Shown piece after piece: positions 35,903-43,975 of a stretch of 64,000 bases of DNA. Both the position numbers and the translations under genes were made by a program. A model generated the notes under the pieces. That model saw only the letters and a program-made list of their open reading frames with translations. It was not told where the DNA came from and did not search any database. The DNA is from Streptomyces sp. SCSIO 30461. Lineage in GTDB: Bacteria > Actinomycetota > Actinomycetes > Streptomycetales > Streptomycetaceae. Each line of letters begins with the position of its first letter. The first letter of the stretch is position 1. The stretch is from assembly GCF_037023745.1 (NCBI RefSeq), contig NZ_CP146101.1, forward strand, positions 5,906,001 to 5,970,000, in the 5' to 3' direction.

Positions 35903-36955
35903 TCAGCCCCGGCGCTCCTGCTTCTGCTTGTCCTCGACGCACAGGGTGGCTCTCGGGAAGGCCTGCATTCTCGCCTTGCCGATGGGCTTCCCGCAGATCT
36001 CGCAGAGGCCGTAGGTGCCGGTGTCGAGGCGACGCAGGGCTCGCTCGGACTGCTCGACCATCTCGCGGGCGTTGTTGGCCAGGGCGATCTCGTGCTCGCG
36101 GGTGATGTTCTTGGTGCCGGTGTCGGCCTGATCGTCACCCGCGCCGTCACCCGAGTCACGCATCAGACCGGTCAGCGCCTCCTCGGAGTGGCTGATCTCG
36201 GCCCGCAGCCTGGCCAGCTCGTCCTCCAGCTCGGCGCGCGCGTCCGCGACCTCCTCGGGTGTCCACGGGTCCTCACCGGGGCGCACCGCAAGCTCTCCGG
36301 GCGCTGCCGCGGCCCGCTCGGGTGCGAGTGCCGTGGCCGTGCTGTCCCCACCGGCTGCGGCTCCGGCCGCGGTCTTCTTCGCTCCCACCGTCCTGGCTCC
36401 CGTCTCCTTGGCGGCCTTCACCGCCTCCTTGGCCGCCTTGGCGGCCTTTCCGGCACCGGCGCCCACTGTCTTCCCGGCGGTCGCCGTCTTCTTCGTCTTC
36501 GCCGTCTTCTTCGTCTTCTTCGTCTTCGCCGGCGCTTCGGAGGTCGCCACCGGGGTGGGCTCCGATGAGTGCCGCGCCGCCGTCTTGCGGCCCGGGGGCT
36601 TCTTCGCCGTCGCCTCCACGGCCGCGGCCTTGGCGGCACTCTCGGACCTGCTCTTGGACGTGCTCTTGGACGGGCCCTTGGCCGCGGTCCCGGCCGGGGC
36701 CTTTTTCTTCGCGGCGGCCGCGGGCTTCGCGCCCCCGGCCGTCGCTGCGGCCTTCTTCGCCGGTGCCACGGCCATCACCTCCGTCGCCTCGTGCGCGTAC
36801 GCACCGGCCCCGCCGGTCTTCGACGTCCGGCCGGCAGCCTGTCGCGTGTGCGCGACGGCGCTCTTGCCGCCGTTCGCTCCCACCGCCGCCGCGGGTGCCG
36901 CGGCGGTGGACCTCGTGGACGCCGTCCTCTTCAGGGCGGTCTTCTTCGCCACCAT
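35903..36955 (-). CDS. DksA/TraR-family protein with histone-H1-like N-terminal domain
   Basis: A 350-aa protein in two parts. Residues 1-225 are Lys/Ala/Thr/Pro-rich with repeated KKTAK and KAAKAAKEA runs, resembling the tail of histone H1 and likely to bind DNA. Residues 240-350 are DksA/TraR-like: a coiled coil (VADARAELEDELARLRAEIS) and a zinc-finger-like end CEICGKPIGK then LCVEDKQKQERR. Only three of the usual four Cys are present (318, 321, 339); the fourth position is Asp. DksA relatives bind the RNA polymerase secondary channel; here DNA tethering plus polymerase binding is inferred. GAAGGGG precedes ATG 36955. Confidence 0.88.
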   Translation of the reverse strand: MVAKKTALKRTASTRSTAAAPAAAVGANGGKSAVAHTRQAAGRTSKTGGAGAYAHEATEVMAVAPAKKAAATAGGAKPAAAAKKKAPAGTAAKGPSKSTSKSRSESAAKAAAVEATAKKPPGRKTAARHSSEPTPVATSEAPAKTKKTKKTAKTKKTATAGKTVGAGAGKAAKAAKEAVKAAKETGARTVGAKKTAAGAAAGGDSTATALAPERAAAAPGELAVRPGEDPWTPEEVADARAELEDELARLRAEISHSEEALTGLMRDSGDGAGDDQADTGTKNITREHEIALANNAREMVEQSERALRRLDTGTYGLCEICGKPIGKARMQAFPRATLCVEDKQKQERRG

Positions 36956-36968
36956 GGCCGCGGCCCCT

Positions 36969-36981
36969 TCACATATTGTGA
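36969..36981. promoter_or_regulatory. Palindrome TCACATATTGTGA upstream of the DksA-like gene
   Basis: Five-base arms TCACA/TGTGA around a 3-base centre lie 14 bp upstream of ATG 36955 and next to its ribosome binding site. TATCGT on the minus strand (37006-37011) could be the -10, which would put the palindrome in the 5' leader. An operator role is inferred. Confidence 0.4.
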
Positions 36982-37277
36982 TCTTGCGCGCGAATCGGTG
37001 CTGGGACGATAAATCGCCCCCAGCGCCGCGGCAACGGGGCACGCCGCCCACAGGGCCCGCACCGCGCCTGCTCCGACGCGAGCCTGCATCCGTTGTGCCC
37101 AGCTCCCCGCCCGGTAATCCGCCCTGATGACCGGTAGTCGAGTCGGTGCGGGAACGTATGGCCATTCGGGTCACGTCTGAGCACGAAGGATCACCTGAGA
37201 GCCACCACGCGCGCGGCCCGCACCGGATCCCCGCGAGCCGCGGCGAAAACCGGTCGGCCCCGCACGGGCCCGGCCCG

Positions 37278-37283
37278 TACACT
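37278..37283 (+). promoter_or_regulatory. Candidate -10 of the ileS T-box transcript
   Basis: TACACT fits TAnnnT and lies just ahead of the T-box leader, about 290 bp upstream of ileS. A matching -35 is not obvious. Confidence 0.45.
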
Positions 37284-37297
37284 GGGCGAAGCGAAAG

Positions 37298-37574
37298 GCG
37301 TGGATGGGGACCAGTAGCGTCGTACGCAGCCATGAGCGACCCGGGGACGGTGCGAGCCCGGGGGCGAGCGCGAGGTGAAACATCACCCCGGAGCCGCCGG
37401 AAGAAAGCCCACGGTCACCGGATGGCGACCCGGCGAGTAGAACCGGCTTCGCGGCCTCAATGAGGGGGCCTGGGGCGACCACGCCCGGGGCCAAGGAGGG
37501 TGGTACCGCGGGAGCAGCTCATCGGCTCTCGTCCCTCCGACGGAACAGGCACAGTCCGTTGGAGGAGCCCCTAC
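37298..37574 (+). ncRNA. Translational T-box riboswitch controlling ileS
   Basis: The hallmark T-box AAGGAGGGTGGTACCGCGGG lies at 37493-37512. The 3' part can form two exclusive structures. In one, GGAGGG (37495-37500) pairs with CCCTCC (37533-37538). In the other, a 10-bp stem (37535-37544 with 37555-37564, one G-U pair) hides the ileS Shine-Dalgarno GGAGG. There is no U-run terminator, so uncharged tRNA(Ile) should open translation rather than transcription, as known for actinobacterial ileS leaders. A candidate specifier AUC is in GAAACATCACC near 37378-37388. The 5' boundary is approximate. Confidence 0.9.
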
Positions 37575-40500
37575 ATGACGCCCCCGCCGCAGTACCGCCA
37601 GGTACCCGCCCAGGTCGACCTGCCCGCGCTCGAGCACGCCGTGCTCGACTTCTGGCAGGACAACAAGATCTTCGCGAAGAGCCTTGAGCAGTCCGAGGGT
37701 CGACCCGAATGGGTGTTCTACGAGGGACCGCCGACCGCCAACGGCATGCCCGGTGCCCATCACATCGAGGCCCGCGTCTTCAAGGACGTCTTCCCCCGCT
37801 TCCGCACCATGCGGGGCTACCACGTGGCCCGCAAGGCCGGCTGGGACTGCCACGGGCTGCCCGTCGAGCTCGCCGTGGAGAAGGAGCTCGGCTTCAGCGG
37901 GAAGCAGGACATCGAGGACTACGGCATCGCCGAGTTCAACGCCAGGTGCCGTGAGTCGGTCACCCGCCACACGGACGCGTTCGCAGAGCTGACGACCCGC
38001 ATGGGGTACTGGACCGATCTCGACGGCGCGTACCGGACGATGGACCCGGCGTACATCGAGTCCGTCTGGTGGTCGCTGAAGGAGATCTTCAAGAAGGGCC
38101 TGCTGGTCCAGGACCACCGGGTCGCCCCCTGGTGCCCCCGCTGCGGCACCGGTCTCTCGGACCACGAGCTCGCGCAGGGCTACGAGACGGTCGTCGACCC
38201 CTCGGTGTTCGTGCGCTTCCCGCTGACCTCAGGACCGCTCGCCGGCGAGGCGGCGCTGCTGGTGTGGACCACCACCCCCTGGACGCTGGTCTCGAACACC
38301 GCGGTGGCCGCGCACCCCGAGGTCACCTACGTCGTGGCGACCAACGGCCAGGAGAAGCTGATCGTCGCCCAGCCCCTCCTGGAGAAGGCACTCGGCGAAG
38401 GGTGGGAGGCCACAGGCCAGAGCTTCACCGGTGCCGAGCTCGAGCACTGGACCTACCAGCGCCCCTTCGCCCTGGTGGAGTTCCCCGCGCCGGCCCACTA
38501 CGTGGTCAACGCCGAGTACGTCACCACCGAGGACGGCACCGGTCTGGTCCACCAGTCCCCGGCCTTCGGTGAGGACGACCTCAAGGTCTGCCGCGCCTAC
38601 GGGCTGCCGGTGGTCAACCCGGTGCGCCCCGACGGCACCTTCGAGGAAGAGGTGCCACTGGTCGGCGGGGTCTTCTTCAAGAAGGCCGACGAGGCACTGA
38701 CCAAGGACCTGGACGAGCGCGGACTGCTGTTCCGGCACGTCCCGTACGAGCACAGCTACCCGCATTGCTGGCGCTGCCACACGGCGCTGCTCTACTACGC
38801 GCAGCCGTCCTGGTACATCCGCACGACCGCGGTCAAGGACCGACTGCTCGCCGAGAACGAGAACACCAACTGGTTCCCCGATTCGGTCAAGTACGGCCGC
38901 TTCGGCGACTGGCTCGACAACAACATCGACTGGGCGCTCTCCCGCAACCGCTACTGGGGCACCCCGCTGCCGATCTGGCGCTGCGAGGAGGGCCACCTCA
39001 CCTGCGTGGGCTCGCGCGCCGAGCTGACCGAGCTGACCGGCACCGACCAGTCCTCGCTCGACCCGCACCGGCCGTTCATCGACGACGTCAGCTTCCCCTG
39101 CCCGGAGTGCTCCGAGCAGACCACGCGGGTGCCCGAGGTCATCGACGCCTGGTACGACTCGGGCTCGATGCCGTTCGCACAGTGGGGCTACCCGTACCAG
39201 AACAAGGAGATCTTCGAGAAGCGCTACCCGGCGCAGTTCATCTCGGAGGCGATCGACCAGACCCGCGGCTGGTTCTACACGCTGATGGCCGTCGGCACGC
39301 TGGTCTTCGACAAGTCCTCGTACGAGAACGTGGTCTGCCTGGGCCACATCCTCGCCGAGGACGGCCGCAAGATGTCCAAGCACCTGGGCAACATCCTCAA
39401 GCCGATCCCTTTGATGGACCAGCACGGCGCGGACGCGGTGCGCTGGTTCATGGCGGCCGGCGGCTCACCCTGGGCGGCACGGCGGGTGGGCCACGGCACC
39501 ATCCAGGAGGTGGTCCGCAAGACCCTCCTCACCTACTGGAACACGGTCGCGTTCCAGGCCCTGTACGCCCGCACATCCGGCTGGGCCCCCTCGGCGGCCG
39601 ACCCGGCACCGGCCGAGCGCACGGTGCTGGACCGCTGGCTGCTGTCCGAGCTGCACGCGCTGGTGGAGCAGGTCACGCTGTCCCTCGACGCGTACGACAC
39701 CCAGCGCGCCGGCAAGCTGATCTCCGCCTTCGTGGACGACCTGTCGAACTGGTACGTACGGCGGTCGCGCCGCCGCTTCTGGCAGGGTGACGCCGCGGCG
39801 CTGCGCACGCTCCACGACGTGATCGAGACAGTGACACGGCTGATGGCACCACTCACCCCGTTCATCACCGAGCGGGTCTGGCAGGACCTGGTGGTCCCGG
39901 TGGCTCCGGACGCTCCCGAGTCGGTACACCTGGCCGCCTGGCCCGAGGCCGACCCGGCCGTGATCGACCCGGTGCTGTCCCAGCAGATGCTGCTGGTGCG
40001 CAGGCTGGTGGAGTTGGGCCGTGCGACCCGCGCCGAGTCCGGGGTCAAGACCCGGCAGCCGCTCTCTCGGGCCCTGGTCGCGGCGGCGGGCTTCGACGCG
40101 TTGTCGCCGGAACTGCACGCACAGATCACCGAGGAGCTGAACGTCTCCTCGCTGGCGTCCCTGTCCGAGGTCGGCGGGTCTCTGGTCGACACCACGGCCA
40201 AGGCGAACTTCCGGGCTCTGGGCAAGCGCTTCGGCAAGGGCGTCCAGGACGTGGCGAAGGCCATCGCGGCGGCGGACGCCGCAGGGCTGTCCCTGGCGCT
40301 GCGCGGCGGCGAGGCGACGCTGGAGGTGGGCGGGGAGACCGTCAGCCTCAGCCCCGACGAGGTCATCATCACGGAGACCCCGCGGGAAGGCTGGTCAGTG
40401 GCATCCGAGCAGGGCGCGACGGTCGCGCTCGACCTGGAGATCACTCCTGAGCTGCGGCTCGCCGGTCTCGCGCGGGACGCGATCCGCCTGATCCAGGAGG

Positions 40501-40715
40501 CACGCAAGAACAGCGGTCTGGACGTGGCGGACCGGATCGCGCTGCGCTGGTCATCGGCGGACCGCGAGGTCACCCGGGCCCTCACGGACCACGCGGGCCT
40601 GATCGCGGATGAGGTCCTCGCGACGGACTTCGCCTCGGGCGACGCTGACAGCACGTACGGTTCCCCGTTCACGGACGAGGGCCTGTCCCTGACCTTCCGC
40701 CTCCGCAAGGCGTAG
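37575..40715 (+). CDS. ileS: Isoleucyl-tRNA synthetase, type 2 (eukaryotic-like)
   Basis: A 1046-aa class-I synthetase charging tRNA(Ile). The first signature motif reads PPTANGMPGAHHIEARVFKD, with GAHH at residues 60-63 in place of canonical HxGH. The KMSKS loop is DGRKMSKHLGN. The editing domain contains VWTTTPWTLVSNTAVA and FGEDDLKVC. The length, HH-type motif and C-terminal domain without the bacterial zinc finger mark IleRS2, the form associated with mupirocin insensitivity. ATG 37575 follows the T-box-controlled GGAGGAG. Three terminator hairpins follow. Confidence 0.97.
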   Translation: MTPPPQYRQVPAQVDLPALEHAVLDFWQDNKIFAKSLEQSEGRPEWVFYEGPPTANGMPGAHHIEARVFKDVFPRFRTMRGYHVARKAGWDCHGLPVELAVEKELGFSGKQDIEDYGIAEFNARCRESVTRHTDAFAELTTRMGYWTDLDGAYRTMDPAYIESVWWSLKEIFKKGLLVQDHRVAPWCPRCGTGLSDHELAQGYETVVDPSVFVRFPLTSGPLAGEAALLVWTTTPWTLVSNTAVAAHPEVTYVVATNGQEKLIVAQPLLEKALGEGWEATGQSFTGAELEHWTYQRPFALVEFPAPAHYVVNAEYVTTEDGTGLVHQSPAFGEDDLKVCRAYGLPVVNPVRPDGTFEEEVPLVGGVFFKKADEALTKDLDERGLLFRHVPYEHSYPHCWRCHTALLYYAQPSWYIRTTAVKDRLLAENENTNWFPDSVKYGRFGDWLDNNIDWALSRNRYWGTPLPIWRCEEGHLTCVGSRAELTELTGTDQSSLDPHRPFIDDVSFPCPECSEQTTRVPEVIDAWYDSGSMPFAQWGYPYQNKEIFEKRYPAQFISEAIDQTRGWFYTLMAVGTLVFDKSSYENVVCLGHILAEDGRKMSKHLGNILKPIPLMDQHGADAVRWFMAAGGSPWAARRVGHGTIQEVVRKTLLTYWNTVAFQALYARTSGWAPSAADPAPAERTVLDRWLLSELHALVEQVTLSLDAYDTQRAGKLISAFVDDLSNWYVRRSRRRFWQGDAAALRTLHDVIETVTRLMAPLTPFITERVWQDLVVPVAPDAPESVHLAAWPEADPAVIDPVLSQQMLLVRRLVELGRATRAESGVKTRQPLSRALVAAAGFDALSPELHAQITEELNVSSLASLSEVGGSLVDTTAKANFRALGKRFGKGVQDVAKAIAAADAAGLSLALRGGEATLEVGGETVSLSPDEVIITETPREGWSVASEQGATVALDLEITPELRLAGLARDAIRLIQEARKNSGLDVADRIALRWSSADREVTRALTDHAGLIADEVLATDFASGDADSTYGSPFTDEGLSLTFRLRKA

Positions 40716-40725
40716 CACCCTCACT

Positions 40726-40768
40726 CGGGCGACGGGAAGCTCCGGGGCACGGAGCTTCCCGTCGCCCG
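40726..40768 (+). terminator. ileS terminator
   Basis: A perfect 19-bp stem (40726-40744 with 40750-40768) and a 5-base loop start 10 bp after the ileS stop. Confidence 0.9.
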
Positions 40769-40792
40769 GGGTGCGGATCGCGGTGCACTCCG

Positions 40793-40853
40793 CCTGAGTG
40801 CGGCAGCCCCCGGGGCCTTGAGAGTCCGGGCCCCGGGGGCTGCTGCACTCAGG
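40793..40853. terminator. Second long hairpin between ileS and divIVA
   Basis: A 25-bp stem with one G-U pair (40793-40817 with 40829-40853) and an 11-base loop. It can act in both directions. Confidence 0.8.
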
Positions 40854-40902
40854 CCATCGCCGCACCACGAGGCGGGCGCGCGGACACATCGCCACGGCAA
40901 CG

Positions 40903-40950
40903 CAAAGCAAAAGGGCCGGGCCCGGGACACTAGGTCCCGGGCCCGGCCCT
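40903..40950 (-). terminator. divIVA terminator with U-rich tract
   Basis: A 17-bp stem (40912-40928 with 40934-40950) and a 5-base loop. On the minus strand it is followed by TTTTGCTTTG, a classic intrinsic terminator 43 bp past the divIVA stop. Confidence 0.88.
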
Positions 40951-40993
40951 GACATGCCTGCCGACGGCTACGCGCGCTTCGCGCGGCAGCCCG

Positions 40994-42091
40994 TCAGTTG
41001 TCGTCCTCGTCGATGAGGAAGCCCCGCATCGGCGAGGGCGCCTGCTGCATCGGCTGCGGGCCCTGGGGCCGCACCGGTGCCATCGGCTGGGTCATCGCCG
41101 GGGACATCTGCTGCTGGCCGCCGTAGGACGGGGCCGCCGGCGAAGGTCCGTGGCCGCCCATCGTCTGCTGGCCGCCGTAGGACGGGGCACCGGCTCCGGC
41201 GGGGGCCATGGAGGGCGCCGGGGACGGGGGCAGCGAGGCGGTCGCGGGGGTACGCGGCGGAGCCAGGGAGTCATCTGCCTGGGTCTCCAGCTGGCGCAGC
41301 TGGCTCTCCAGGTAAGACTTCAGCCGGGTGCGGTACTCGCGCTCGAAGCCGCGCAGGTCCTCGACCTTGCGCTCAAGCGTGGCGCGGGCGGACTCGAGGG
41401 AGCCCATCGCGACGCGGTGCTTCTCCTGTGCGTCCCGCTCCAGCGCGTCGGCTTTGGCGCGGGCGTCGCGCTCCAGGCCCTCGGCGCGCGAACGCGCCTC
41501 ACCGACGATCTTGTTGGCCTCGGAGCGAGCCTCGGCGATGGCCTGGTCGGCCGTCTGCTGGGCCAGCGAGAGCACCCGCGCGGCGCTGTCGCCGCCCGGG
41601 CCCTGACCGGGACCACCCATCGGACCGCCCATGGGGCCACCCATCGGGCCACCCTGCATGGGGCCGCCCTGCATGGGGCCGCCCATCGGGCCACCCTGCA
41701 TCGGACCGGGACCCATCGGGTTGGGGCCCTGGGGACCGCCCTGCATCGGACCGGCCGGCAGCTGGGGAGCACCACCGGGCAGCTGGGGGGGACCCATCTG
41801 CGGGGGCTGCTGCTGGACCGGCGGTCCCGATATGGCAGCGGGCACGGGAGCCCCGGGACCTCGGCCGTCCTGCGGCTCCGGGGGTTTGCGCATGCCCTGC
41901 TGCTGGTTCTGCGCCGCGGCACGGGTCGCCGCCGCCAGCTTGGCGCGCAGGTCCTCGTTCTCGCGGAGCAGACGGGTCAGCTCGGCTTCGACCTCGTCAA
42001 GAAAGGCATCGACCTCGTCCTCGTCATAGCCTTCTCGGAGGCGGACGGTCGTGAACTGCTTGTTCCGCACGTCCTCGGGGGTCAACGGCAT
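40994..42091 (-). CDS. divIVA: DivIVA (Wag31-like) polar growth scaffold
   Basis: A 365-aa coiled-coil protein marking hyphal tips and directing apical wall growth. The N-terminal membrane-binding domain is LTPEDVRNKQFTTVRLREGY followed by DEDEVDAFLDEVEAELTRLL. A Gly/Met/Pro-rich linker (residues about 80-160) separates it from the second coiled coil (AEARSEANKIVGEARSRAEG and beyond, about 180-270). The tail is Pro/Gln-rich with two SYGGQQ copies. It is the last gene of the division cluster and lies about 50 bp from ylmG. Confidence 0.96.
   Translation of the reverse strand: MPLTPEDVRNKQFTTVRLREGYDEDEVDAFLDEVEAELTRLLRENEDLRAKLAAATRAAAQNQQQGMRKPPEPQDGRGPGAPVPAAISGPPVQQQPPQMGPPQLPGGAPQLPAGPMQGGPQGPNPMGPGPMQGGPMGGPMQGGPMQGGPMGGPMGGPMGGPGQGPGGDSAARVLSLAQQTADQAIAEARSEANKIVGEARSRAEGLERDARAKADALERDAQEKHRVAMGSLESARATLERKVEDLRGFEREYRTRLKSYLESQLRQLETQADDSLAPPRTPATASLPPSPAPSMAPAGAGAPSYGGQQTMGGHGPSPAAPSYGGQQQMSPAMTQPMAPVRPQGPQPMQQAPSPMRGFLIDEDDN
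41616..41756 (-). repeat. Repetitive Gly-Pro-Met linker in divIVA
   Basis: Tandem units encode GGPMGGPMQGGPMQGGPMGG and similar. The copies are nearly identical at DNA level (GGGCCACCCATC/CTGCATGGGGCC types), so this stretch should vary in length between strains. Confidence 0.85.
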
Positions 42092-42140
42092 CTCTTCTTC
42101 ACCTCTACGTAGTCGTCGGCAGTCGGCAAGACCGTATCGC

Positions 42141-42437
42141 TCACATCCCGCTCCCCACCCCGCGGACGATGGAGATCAAGATATAGACGATGATCATCAG
42201 AACGAAGAAGGACAGATCGAGTGCCACGCCCCCCAAACGCAGCGGCGGGATGAACCGCCGCAGAAGCTTGAGCGGTGGATCGGTGACAGTGTAGGTGGCC
42301 TCGAGAACGACCACCATCGCCTTCCCGGGTTGCCATGATCGGGCGAACTGGAAGACGTAGTCCATGACCAGCCGGAAGAAGAGCACGACGAGGAAGCACA
42401 CCAGCGCGATGTAGACAACCTGCACTGCGACGCCCAT
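42141..42437 (-). CDS. ylmG: YggT-family membrane protein YlmG/SepG
   Basis: A 98-aa protein with two hydrophobic segments (VVYIALVCFLVVLFFRLVMD and ALDLSFFVLMIIVYILISIV) and the central YggT motif VTDPPLKLLRRFIPP. Its place between sepF and divIVA matches Streptomyces sepG, whose product helps localise sporulation proteins and FtsZ. ATG 42437 gives the standard N-terminus. It is 66 bp from sepF. Confidence 0.93.
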   Translation of the reverse strand: MGVAVQVVYIALVCFLVVLFFRLVMDYVFQFARSWQPGKAMVVVLEATYTVTDPPLKLLRRFIPPLRLGGVALDLSFFVLMIIVYILISIVRGVGSGM

Positions 42438-42503
42438 TACCGCGCGTACCTCTCCTCTGGCTCTCGTGTCCGGCCTCGCGGCCGGGTCGTTCGTTCCCGG
42501 TGT

Positions 42504-43124
42504 TCAGCTCTGATTGAAGAACCCGCCCTCTGCGATGCGGGCCTTGTCCTCCGCCGTGACATCGACGTTAGCAGGCGACAGCAGGAACACCTTCTGCGTC
42601 ACTCGCTCAATGCTGCCATGGAGACCGAAGACGAGTCCCGCGGCAAAGTCGACAAGTCGCTTTGCGTCGGTGTCGTCCATCTCCGTGAGGTTCATGATCA
42701 CAGGCGTGCCCTCGCGGAAGTGTTCCCCGATGGTACGGGCCTCGTTGTAGGTCCGCGGGTGCAGCGTCGTGATGCGGTAGGGCTCCCGCTCGGACACAAC
42801 CTTGGGCATGATCACGGGGGCGTTCTTCTCCAGATTCGGACGTTCAGGTGTGATGGATGCCACGGGGGCGATTCGTGCCGGACGTCCGGATTCTGCAGGC
42901 GGCGCCGAATGGGCCACCGGCTCACGGGGCGCGGGCGGCTGCACCGCACGCACCGGCTCGTCCCGTTCCATCTGGTGCGGGGGCTGGTGCCGGCGCCGGT
43001 CCCGCTCGGGCTCCGGCTCCATCTCGGGTTCGAAGTCGTCGTCGGGATCGAAACCCCGGCCGTCGTACCCATCGTCCTCCACGAGGCCGAGGTAGACCGC
43101 CATCTTGCGCATCGCGCCGGCCAT
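42504..43124 (-). CDS. sepF: SepF, FtsZ membrane tether
   Basis: A 206-aa protein. The N-terminal amphipathic helix is [21 protein letters not shown] long acidic/Pro-rich linker follows. The C-terminal SepF domain (about 105-200) includes [40 protein letters not shown] and [20 protein letters not shown]. It anchors and bundles FtsZ at the septum. GGAGG lies 9 bases before ATG 43124. An AT-rich region with a palindrome lies upstream, so the gene may have its own promoter. Confidence 0.95.
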   Translation of the reverse strand: MAGAMRKMAVYLGLVEDDGYDGRGFDPDDDFEPEMEPEPERDRRRHQPPHQMERDEPVRAVQPPAPREPVAHSAPPAESGRPARIAPVASITPERPNLEKNAPVIMPKVVSEREPYRITTLHPRTYNEARTIGEHFREGTPVIMNLTEMDDTDAKRLVDFAAGLVFGLHGSIERVTQKVFLLSPANVDVTAEDKARIAEGGFFNQS

Positions 43125-43219
43125 TCTCTGAGTCCTCCGCTCTGTGGTGGATCGGCTTCGTTCGGCTACATCACCAAGTGCCTGCGATCCACACGGCCTG
43201 TCCGCTATTCGACGGAAAT

Positions 43220-43241
43220 GACCATATTTTCTACTGTGGTC
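43220..43241. promoter_or_regulatory. AT-rich palindrome upstream of sepF
   Basis: Arms GACCA and TGGTC enclose a 12-base AT-rich centre, about 96-117 bp upstream of sepF. It is the most AT-rich spot for kilobases. A promoter or operator is inferred. Confidence 0.35.
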
Positions 43242-43258
43242 CGACTTGCATCGCGACG

Positions 43259-43975
43259 TTACCCGAGCCGAGGTCGGACTCCGAGTACCGCCGTACCGAC
43301 GCGCACATGTGTCGCTCCGGCCGCCACGGCCTCTTCGAGGTCCGCACTCATCCCTGCTGACACCATGTTCGCAGCAGGATGAGTCGCGCGCACGCCCGAT
43401 GCCAATTCCATAAGCCGCTCGAAGGCGGCCTGTTGACGCCCGGCATAGGGGCCCTCCAGAGGCGCGACGGTCATCAGCCCGTCGAGCCTGAGCCCGGGCG
43501 AGTCGTCGACCGCCGCCGCCAACTCCTCGATCCCGCCGGGCGGAACACCACCGCGGCCGGCCGAACCGGACTCGGCATCGAGGGCGACCTGGATCAGGCA
43601 GCCCAGTTCGCGCCCCTCGCGCACCGCCGCGGCGGACAGTGCCCGAACGAGCTTCAAGCGGTCGACCGACTGCACAACATCGGCATAAGTCGCCACCGAT
43701 CGGACCTTGTTGGTCTGGAGCTGCCCCACGAAATGCCAGGTGAGGTCGAGATCGGAACACTCGGCTGCCTTCGGCGCCGCGTCCTGGTCCTTGTTCTCGG
43801 CGACGTGCCGCACCCCGAGCTCGTGCAGCAGTCGCACGTCGCTCGCCGGGTAGGTCTTGGTGACCACGATGAGGGTCACCTCTTCCCGCTTACGCCCGGC
43901 CGCGGCACAGGCAGCGGCGATGCGCTCCTCCACCCGCGCCAGGTTCTCGGCGAGTTCGGTCCTGCGGTCGCTCAT
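43259..43975 (-). CDS. ylmE: YggS/YlmE-family PLP homeostasis protein
   Basis: A 238-aa alanine-racemase-fold protein binding PLP through the Lys in [20 protein letters not shown]. It continues with [20 protein letters not shown] and ends [20 protein letters not shown]. Family members buffer PLP and have no known racemase activity. ATG 43975 overlaps the ylmD stop (ATGA). Its place in the division cluster is conserved in Gram-positives. Confidence 0.93.
   Translation of the reverse strand: MSDRRTELAENLARVEERIAAACAAAGRKREEVTLIVVTKTYPASDVRLLHELGVRHVAENKDQDAAPKAAECSDLDLTWHFVGQLQTNKVRSVATYADVVQSVDRLKLVRALSAAAVREGRELGCLIQVALDAESGSAGRGGVPPGGIEELAAAVDDSPGLRLDGLMTVAPLEGPYAGRQQAAFERLMELASGVRATHPAANMVSAGMSADLEEAVAAGATHVRVGTAVLGVRPRLG

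Noticed and set aside
37146..37463. 105-codon open frame overlapping the ileS leader
   Set aside because: The region is better explained as the T-box RNA; the product is low-complexity and lacks a ribosome binding site.
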